Origin: Brachypterus glaber
Taxonomy: Eukaryota; Arthropoda; Insecta; Coleoptera; Kateretidae
NCBI GenBank assembly: GCA_958510825.1
Contig: OY294048.1
Span: 25,872,300-25,936,299, forward strand
Direction: 5' to 3'
Length of the DNA: 64,000 nucleotides
Every line of letters begins with the position of its first letter. Positions within the stretch are counted from its first letter, which is position 1. Position numbers and translations under genes: made by a program. The notes below the pieces were generated by a model. It was not told the origin of the DNA, ran no database searches, and was given only the letters and a program-made list of their open reading frames with translations. Below are positions 56,166 through 64,000 of the stretch, piece by piece.

Positions 56166-57625
56166 AGCGAGCTGTCATTTTTTCGACAAAATACTTATTC
56201 TCATAAATGTTAATTGGATTATCGTAGGGAATTGAAAATTGGTATGTGGGGACATAATGACAATTGAAAATCGACGATACCAAGAAACAAGATAGGACTT
56301 AATGACGACTGCAAATCGACAAAATGAAAAAAAGAATTATTCTGAAAAGGCGCACAGCGCCGACTTTGAAGGTCGCAGCGCCGACTTTTACCTTATGAAT
56401 ATTTACCCAACATCTAAAAATTACGCTTTTTGAACAGAAGGTTGTAGAAACTTGAAATTTGGTATATAAGGGTATAATAAAAAACAAAAAACCAAAAAAC
56501 AAGATGGCCGACCTGTCAAAATTATATCTTTTAAACGGGAAGTCGTAGAAACTTGAAATTTGGTATGTACAGTGGATACCAATAAAAATGGTAGACGTGA
56601 AAATAAATTTGACATATTTTTATAATTTTTGCATTAATTGTTTATGGTTTTTAAAAAGAAGGTTAGAAAATGTTAATGAATTAAATTAATAGGTTACTCT
56701 GTAAAATGTCATTAGTGTTTTTAAAATAACAATTTTATTAAAAAATATAAAAAATACAAAAAGATAGGTGACTTTTTAATCAATCAATCAATCATAACAT
56801 CAAACGATACGGATATGAATTATAAAGGCAGTAAATGAAATCCAAATATCTTTATTTAAGATTAAACCATATTTTAACCATGGAATTGGAACCATATTTT
56901 AACTGTTTCAAACAAATAGGTTTTATACATCTTCATCTTGCTCTTGTCGATTTTTTTTTCATCTACCCGATAACACCAATTTTTCGTTAATTGTTCTAAT
57001 TTTGTTGTTTCATACTCAAAATTTTGCGAATAAAGCAACACTGATGGTCCTTTTTCCAAATAAGCAGATATACCGTCCCTTTCTAAGTGATTTTAGTAAG
57101 ACATTGACAAAATTATCCGACCCAAAACATTGAAAGACGTTAACAAGAATTATTTGATATCTGTCAAATAATTGACAAATGTAAAAAATTCAATTTACAA
57201 TAATAAATATTTCACCTACCATTTTCTTTGATACCTTCTGCAACGGTACAATGAAAAACAAAAAAAAAAAACAAAAAGCAAAAAACAAGATGGCCGACCT
57301 GTCAAAATGATATCATTCGTAGATTTCAATCGAAATCCTAAATCTTTTTTTTTTAGTCTCTGAGGGGGACCGGATGGGGGCGAAGAGTTTTTTTTAGTCA
57401 TCAAAATTTTTCAGGAGGTAGAAAAAAATTGGGGGCTGATTTTTGTGGGGGGACCAGGTGGGGGTCCCTAGGTTACTATCCCCCGGGTCCCGATTTTTTC
57501 TTGACGGCCCAGACTGTCAGATAAAAAAATACCATTTTTTTACCACCGGGCTTGAAGATGGATTTTTTATTATTAATTAAAATAAATATTTATAATAAAT
57601 AAATAAATAAAAATAAATATTTATA
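56166..57625. other. Dispersed repeats, no gene
   Basis: AAGATGGCCGACCTGTC blocks occur near 56501 and 57288, with GTAGAAACTTGAAATTTGGTAT nearby. The inverse counterpart is near 63670-63700, so these belong to the same repeat family as the preceding array. A minus-strand frame at 56874-57059 has no confirmed family. Around 57350-57500 lies a G-rich, purine-rich stretch. Confidence 0.5.
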
Positions 57626-60600
57626 ACACAGGTCAACATTTAGTATGGAAAAAAACACAGGACCAGACCCAGGTACCCAGGGGTTTTTGGGGTCACTGAT
57701 TTCGATGCCGATGTCGGTCAAGCTCTATCACATCAGTTTCAAGGTCATTTGAAGGTCAAACCGAGAAAAGGTGGTTGAAAAAATCTGAAAAAAATCATAC
57801 ATAAGTTTTTAGGATCGCTGATTCCGATGCTAAGGTCAGTCAAGCTTTATCACGTCAGTTTCAAGGTCATATGAAGGTCAAACTGAGAAAAGGTGGTTGA
57901 AAAAATCTGAAAAAAATCATAAATAAGTTTTTGAGGTCGCTGATTCCGATGCTAAGGGTGGTCAAGCTCTATCGCGTCAGTTTCAAAGTCATTTGAAGGT
58001 CAAACCGAGAAAACATCTGAAAAAAATCATATATAAGTTTTTGGGGTCGCTGAGTTCGAATCCGGTGTTTGCTTATCCTTAAAAGGCATCCAAAGATCGT
58101 TGCAAAGTCATTACTAGGAAATTTCGAGGTTAATTAGTGAGGAGAATATGTTAAAAAAATTTATATAAGTTCAAAATATCAAAATATTTAAACCAAGTTT
58201 TTTCAAAAACGTGCCATTTCAGGCTAACTTTTTTTTCATATTTTGATAGTACCATGTGTTGGAAAAAAAAGAATATCAAAAAAAACCTTGGCGATTTTGA
58301 GAGTTTTTTTTAAATCGACAATTACTATTTTTTCTCCTGTTCTTAAGTTAAACTGTCTTATTGGTAGAATAAAACATATTTTAAAAATAAAATTTATTGA
58401 TTTTGAGCATACATAGGGATAAAACAAGCCACTAATGTTATCTAGAAAATTAGTGTTTGTCGCAATATGGCGCATAACCTTGAAACTTAGATAATAAGGT
58501 CAAACTGAGAAAAGGTGGTTGAAAAAATCTGAAAAAAAATCATACGTAAGTTTTTAGGGTCGCTGATTCCGATGCTAAGGTCACTCAAGCTCTATCACAT
58601 CAGTTTCAAGGTCATATAAAGATCAAACTGAGAAAAGATGGTTGAAAAAAACTGAAAAAAATCGTAAATAAGTTTTTGATGTCGCTGATTCCGGTGCTAG
58701 GGGCGGTCAAGCTCTATCTGATTTTTTTCAGATTTTTTCAATCACCTTTTCTCAGTTTGACCTTAATATGACCTTGAAACCGACGTAATAGAGCATAAAT
58801 GACCTTAGCATCAGAATCAGCGACCCTTAAAACTTATGTATGATTTTTATCATATTTTTTCTACCACCTTTTCTCAGTTTGACCTTAATATGACCTTGAA
58901 ACTGAGGTGATAGAGCTTGAATGACCTTAGCACCGAAATCAGCGACTCTAAAAAATTATGTATCATTTTTTTCAGATTTTTCAACCACCTTTTCTCAGTT
59001 TGACCTTAATATGACCTTGAAACCGACGTAATAGAGCATAAATGACCTTAGCATCAGAATCAGCGTCCCTTAAAACTTATGTATGATTTTTATCATATTT
59101 TTTCTACCACCTTTTCTCAGTTTGACCTTAATATGACCTTGAAACTGAGGTGATAGAGCTTGAATGACCTTAGCACCGAAATCAGCGACTCTAAAAAATT
59201 ATGTATCATTTTTTTCAGATTTTTCAACCACCTTTTCTCAGTTTGACCTTAATATGACCTTGAAACCGACGTAATAGAGCATAAATGACCTTAGCATCAG
59301 AATCAGCGTCCCTTTAAACTTATGTATGATTTTTATCATATTTTTTCGACCACCTTTTCTCAGTTTGACCTTAATATGACCTTGAAACTGACGTCATAGA
59401 GCTTGACTGCCTTAGCATCGGAATCAGCGACCCCAAAAAATTACATATGATTTTTTTCAAAAATTGTCCATAATCTTTCTTCAGATTTTTTCAATCACCT
59501 TTTCTCAGTTTGACCTTAATATGACCTTGAAACCGACGTAATAGAGCATAAATTACCTTAGCATCGGAATCAGAGACCCTTAAAACTTATGTATGATTTT
59601 TATCATATTTTTTCGACCGCCTTTTCTCAGTTTGACCTTAATATGACCTTGAAACCGACGTAATAGAGCATAATTTACCTTAGCATCGGAATCAGAGACC
59701 CTTAAAACTTATGTATGATTTTTATCATATTTTTTCGACCACCTTTTCTCAGTTTGACCTTAATATGACCTTGAAACCGACGTAATAGAGCATAAATTAC
59801 CTTAGCATCGGAATCAGAGACCCTTAAAACTTATGTATGATTTTTATCATATTTTTTCGACCGCTTTTTCTCAGTTTGACCTTAATATGACCTTGAAACT
59901 GACGTGATAGAGCTTGAATGACCTTAGCACCGAAATCAGCGACTCTAAAAAATTATGTATCATTTTTTTTAGATTTTTCAACCACCTTTTCTCAGTTTGA
60001 CCTTAATATGACCTTGAAACTGACGTAATAGAGCATAAATGACCTTAGCATCAGAATCAGCGTCCCTTAAAACTTATGTATGATTTTTATCATATTTTTT
60101 CGACCACCTTTTCTCAGTTTGACCTTAATATGACCTTGAAACTGACGTCATAGAGCTTGACTGCCTTAGCATCGGAATCAGAGACCCTTAAAACTTATGT
60201 ATGATTTTTATCATATTTTTTCGACCGCCTTTTCTCAGTTTGACCTTAATATGACCTTGAAACTGACGTGATAGAGCTTGACTGACCTTAGCATCGGAAT
60301 CAGCGACCCCAAAAACTTACATATGATTTTTTTCAAAAGATTTCCATAATCTTTTCTCAGTTTGACCTTCAAATGACCTTGAAACTGATGTGATAGAGCT
60401 TGACTGACCTTAGCATCGGAATCAGCAACCCTAAAAACTTATTTATTTTTTTTTTCAGATTTTTTTCAACCACCTTTTCTCAGTTTAACCTTCATATGAC
60501 CTTGAAACTGACATGATAGAGCTTGACTGACCTTAGCATCGGAATCAGCGACCCTAAAAACTTATTTATGATTTCTTTCAGATTTTTTTAACCACCTTTT

Positions 60601-61405
60601 CTTAGTTTGACCTTATAATTTAAGTTTCAAGGTTATGCCCCATATTGCGACAAACACTAATTTTCTAGATAACATTAGTGGCTTGTTTTATGCCTATGTA
60701 TGCTCAAAATTAATAAATTTTATTTTTAAAATATGTTTTATTCTACCAATAAGACAGTTTAACTTAAGAACAGGAGAAAAAATAGTAATTGTCGATTTAA
60801 AAAAAACTCTCAAAATCGCCCAGGTTTTTTTTTGATATGCTTTTTTTCCCAACACATGGTACTATCAAAATATGAAAAAAAAGTTAGCCTGAAATGGCAC
60901 GTTTTTGAAAAAACTTGGTTTAAATATTTTGATATTTTGAACTTATATAAATTTTTTTGACATATTCTCCTTATTAATTAACCTCTAAACCTAGTAATCA
61001 CCTTGCAATGACCTTTGGATGCCTTTTAAGGGTAAGCAAACACCGGATTCCAACTCAGCGACCCCAAAAACTTATATATGCTTTTTTTCAGATGTTTTCT
61101 CAGTTTGACCTTCAAATGACTTTGAAACTGACGTGATAGAGCTTGATCACCCTACCTTCATATGGCCTTGAAACTGACGTGATAGAGCTTGACTGACCTT
61201 AGCATCGGAATCAGCGACCCTAAAAACTTATGTATGATTTTCTTCAGATTTTTTCAACCACCTTTTCTCGGTTTGACCTTCAAATGACCTTGAAACTGAT
61301 GTGATAGAGCTTGACCGACCTCGGCATCGAAATCAGTGACCCCAAAAACCCCTGGGTACCTGGGTCTGGTCCGGTGTTTTTTTCCATATCAAATGTTGAC
61401 CTGTG
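57626..61405. mobile_element. 3.8-kb palindromic element built of ~121-bp monomers
   Basis: The ends, ACACAGGTCAACATTT and its complement AAATGTTGACCTGTGT, mark an inverted repeat. Inside each end, TGGTCCTGGGTCTGGG-type sequence is followed by tandem monomers of about 121 bp carrying TTTGACCTTAATATGACCTT, GATAGAGCTTGACTGACC and ATCGGAATCAGCGACCC. The left arm has few monomers (57660-58060 and 58500-58720) and the right has about twenty (58740-60620 and 61080-61360). A non-repeat segment is present in both arms (58140-58490 and 60620-61000). No target duplication is clear. Confidence 0.85.
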
Positions 61406-61956
61406 TAATCAATAAATTTTATTGATAATGATTTTTAATAAAAAGGTCAACTATATATTATAAACCGTGCGGTCCAAAAGTCGCAGGCCCTCCCTATTAA
61501 CCTACCAATCAAATCTTTAAAATTTTATTTTATTGCGAAAAATTGCTTACAATTTCGTCTATTGGCAATATTTGAAGTTATAAAAAAATTATATTAAAAA
61601 AAGGTATTCTAGCGATTATTGCTGTTGAATGTAGATACATTTAAGAGTATACCCTAAAATTTGTAAAGAAATTAAATAAGGTTTTTAAAGAATTGACATT
61701 AACGTTATTTGGACTTACCTCATTATTTCAGAAACAAAATAGTTTCAAAATATGAGTAAAGCATATGAAAATCGTTCAAGAAATCTTCTAATGGACACTT
61801 AAGGAACAAGTATTCCAAATTCCCATCACTATAGTGCATTCCACTTGGCCTGAATCTGTACCGATTGGGTCTTTGTATTTGTATTTGTATTACAAATAAA
61901 AGTGTTCATAATCGTTTTATTATTTTTTTATTCATCCTTACACTATTTGTAATGTT
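61406..61956. other. Non-coding AT-rich DNA
   Basis: No gene or repeat recognised apart from a short TTTGTATTTGTATTTGTATT run near 61871. Confidence 0.4.
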
Positions 61957-62169
61957 ATGTAACATATGTGTTACCAGATCTACGGATGTTTTATTCCTAC
62001 GCGCGTTAATAACTGTACTATTTTTCTCGATATTCTATTTTTTTTAGTTTTAATTGTTGCCTGTTAAAAGTAGAAACTTAAAACTTGAAAAGATTAGGAT
62101 TGTCGACAAAAACAGTGCAGTTATTAACGCGCGTAGAAATAAAAAATCCGTAGATACTGCGTAACATGT
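61957..62169. repeat. ~210-bp hairpin (foldback) with GCGCGTTAATAACTG arms
   Basis: Arms of about 60 bp contain GATCTACGGATGTTTTATTC and TACGCGCGTTAATAACTGTAC and their complements, around a non-paired loop of about 90 bp. Typical of a small foldback MITE. Confidence 0.75.
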
Positions 62170-62224
62170 AAATAAATTTCAACCACCCTATAAAGAAATT
62201 TTCACGAAAATATTGTAAACATTT

Positions 62225-62340
62225 AAAAATTATTTATTTATTTATTTATATATTACATCCAACAGTATGTGACCAATTACAGGATGAGTCACAAAAGAAA
62301 AACAAAAATATAACAAAAAAAATATCTTAAATCTAGAACT
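62225..62340 (-). mobile_element. Possible LINE 3' tail fragment
   Basis: The minus strand would end in a (TAAA)n tail (plus strand ATTTATTTATTTATTTAT at about 62232-62250), followed by about 90 bp of body with no coding signal. Similar tails end the LINE at 31655. Weak evidence. Confidence 0.3.
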
Positions 62341-63050
62341 ACTAAATTAAACACTGTGAGCAAATAGATCAAACATTAATCCAAATAGCTACCCCCTTAC
62401 ACCTGCGGGTGTGGAGTTAAAAAAATTTCGTTATCAGATCCAGTTTTAGCTACCCGAAAAACCCTTATATACAATATTTACGAATTTATTGTAAACATTC
62501 AAAAACCCCCTTACCTCCGCGAGGGCCATGTTAAAATTGTAATCAGATTTAGCTTTAGCTACTCCAAATACCACTATATACCATTTTTCACGAAAATATT
62601 TTAAACATTTAAAAATAATTACCCCCTTACCCCTGCGGGGGTGAGGTTAAAAATTTTTCGTTATCAGATTCAGTTTTAGCTACCCCAAAAACCCTTATAC
62701 ACCAATTTTCACGAAAATATTATAAACATTTAAAAAGAATTACCCCCGCGGATGTGGTGTTAAATTTTTTTCCTTATCAGATTCAGTTTTGGCTACCCCA
62801 GAAACCCCTATATACCAATTTTCACGAAAATATTGTAAACATTTAAAAATAATTACCCCCGCGGGGGTGGAGTTATTATTTTTTTTTCGTTATTGTATTC
62901 AGTTGTAGCTACCCCAAAAACCCCTACATATAAATTTTCACGAACATATTTTAAAATTTTAAAAATAATTACCCCCTCACCCCTGCAGGGGTTGAGTTAG
63001 AAAAATTTTATTATCAGGTTCAATTTCAACAACCTCAAAAACCCCCATAG
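62341..63050. repeat. ~120-bp tandem repeat (TTTTAGCTACCCCAAAAACC)
   Basis: Six units share TTACCCCTGCGGGGGTGAGG, ATCAGATTCAGTTTTAGCTA, CCCCAAAAACCCTTATAC and TTTTCACGAAAATATTGTAA blocks, in the same order with moderate divergence. Confidence 0.85.
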
Positions 63051-63051
63051 C

Positions 63052-63204
63052 GGAACGTTCAAGTATTACGTAAGGCTCCTAGGGAGGGTCGGGGTCATTC
63101 TGGAGCGTTTCGCCCATGTTATAGGTATAGGAAAATAGCGTTACAGGGGGTAGGTGGGGGTCGAAAATGATTAAAATGTACGTTACGTAATACTTGAACG
63201 TTCC
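63052..63204. mobile_element. 153-bp MITE with GGAACGTTCAAGTATTACGT ends
   Basis: Terminal inverted repeats of about 22 bp are perfect: GGAACGTTCAAGTATTACGT at the left and its complement at the right. The interior is GC-richer and non-coding. No clear target duplication was found beside it. Confidence 0.8.
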
Positions 63205-63834
63205 TTAGGCTCATTTTCAGGTTTTTGTGATTTTTTTTTATTCTCCCTTTTTTGCCCCCTTGCCGTACCAAGTTTTCACCAAAAAATATCCCGAGCGAGA
63301 ACTTTTGGTAACATACCTGTATACTAAGTTTCAGGTCTTTAGCTTAAAGCGTTCTTAAGTTATCGACCATAACTTATCGTGCTTACAAGATTTTCTGGAA
63401 AGACCGACCGACCGTCACTTCGACAATTTTTGTTTAAATTTTCAATTTGCTAGGAAAAGTTATGGGTAGTCATGGGGACTGCCGACAGAAGTGAAAACTT
63501 AAAACTATGAACCCATAAAATTTTCCTACCAAACATCGGTTAAAAATGTATTTTTTATGTTGGACAAAGACTTAAGGGTGAACGTCGACGCTGCTCGTTT
63601 TTAAGATTTCACTTTGTTTTCATTTTGTCGGTTTTCAGTTGTTACCAATTCCTCTTATATCAAATTCCATGTTTCTGCGACAGGTCGGCAATCTTGTTTT
63701 TTGGTTTCTTCGATTTTCAATTTTCATTTTGTCCTTACATACCAATTTTCAAATCCCTATGATGATCCATTCAAGATTTATAAGAATAAAGGTTTTGTCA
63801 AAAAAATTACATCACGGCTAGCATTTTATAGGTA
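63205..63834. other. Dispersed repeats, no gene
   Basis: It includes the GATAACTC/CTTAAAGCGTTCTTAAGTT dispersed-repeat block (about 63290-63430) and, from about 63600, the inverse counterpart of the 56180-56600 repeat. The open plus frames at 63614-63835 are translations of this repeat. Confidence 0.5.
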
Positions 63835-64000
63835 AAATCTGTTTAAATAGTCACCATAAGCAATTTTAATTTTGAAGTCCCTAAGTCAGTCCAGTCAGAA
63901 GCTATTATGAAAACAAAAGAAAATCATGACGTGCCTATTTTGGACTTATATATACGGCTAGTATTTTTCGGTATTTTATGTAGGTGTATGTCTTGGAACA
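63835..64000 (-). repeat. Inverted copy of the ACTAGCTGTGAAGTCC repeat
   Basis: ACGGCTAGTATTTTTCGGTA and GAAAACAAAAGAAAATCATG are the complements of blocks in the 55625-56165 array. The copy is cut by the window end. Confidence 0.7.

Noticed and set aside
56874..57059. FLYWCH-type zinc finger fragment
   Set aside because: A single W-C pair and loose spacing are not enough; the second cysteine/histidine pair is absent.

Overview
This is an AT-rich animal genomic window, most probably from an insect. It is almost entirely transposable elements and satellite DNA. The one piece of ordinary host coding sequence I can support is a single ankyrin-repeat exon on the minus strand at 2513-2710, so the window may lie largely inside introns or beyond the end of that gene. 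The insect assignment rests on an errantivirus-like retroelement with an env gene, a Polinton/Maverick with insect-type gene content, a Penelope-like reverse transcriptase fragment, and many repeats whose ends carry the ACAGGGTG motif. I cannot name the order or species.

The main object is an 18,174-bp Polinton/Maverick at 8460-26633. It has near-identical terminal inverted repeats of about 240 bp, AG...CT ends and a perfect 6-bp target duplication (ATTAGG). Left to right it carries: a spliced minus-strand gene of unknown function (10336-10891), a small minus-strand gene (11634-11924), a spliced plus-strand gene (12262-12613), protein-primed PolB (13355-16498), a mini zinc-ribbon protein, a nucleotidyltransferase-like gene, a DEDD-exonuclease-like gene, a secreted glycoprotein, a retroviral-type integrase with chromodomain, a DUF8207-like protein, a 0.6-kb minisatellite, the packaging ATPase, a parvovirus-like phospholipase A2, a hydrophobic minor virion protein, an adenain-like protease, a penton-like minor capsid protein, a small conserved protein and the double-jelly-roll major capsid protein. 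The copy is recent but dead. Integrase, ATPase, NTase, minor virion protein and major capsid protein each carry a frame break, the PLA2 gene has an in-frame stop, and PolB has lost polymerase motif C by an apparent in-frame deletion.

The Polinton sits in the protease region of an older minus-strand Gypsy-like LTR element (6881-33201; 227-229-bp LTRs; 4-bp target duplication GTAC; tRNA-Leu-like primer binding site). That element has a tandemly duplicated gag segment and has lost most of pol. Its right LTR is split by a roughly 4.6-kb hAT-like element (28555-33126), which in turn contains a degraded LINE (about 28900-31655). The result is a four-level nest that can be ordered from target duplications and sequence continuity.

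To the right lie a TTTCGCGG-rich satellite (34440-38490, resuming at 44926) interrupted by a TA-flanked DNA transposon (39411-44925) whose left end is tandemly duplicated (919-bp offset), a Penelope fragment, a 200-base assembly gap (45698-45897), several foldback elements, a tRNA-derived SINE (49624-49910), a degraded errantivirus (about 50640-54690), and a 3.8-kb palindromic element built of roughly 121-bp monomers (57626-61405). A recurring motif of about 30 bp, resembling GATTCGGATTCAGCGACCCC followed by an A run and TATA, links otherwise different repeats at both ends of the window. It is the most intriguing repeat signal here.
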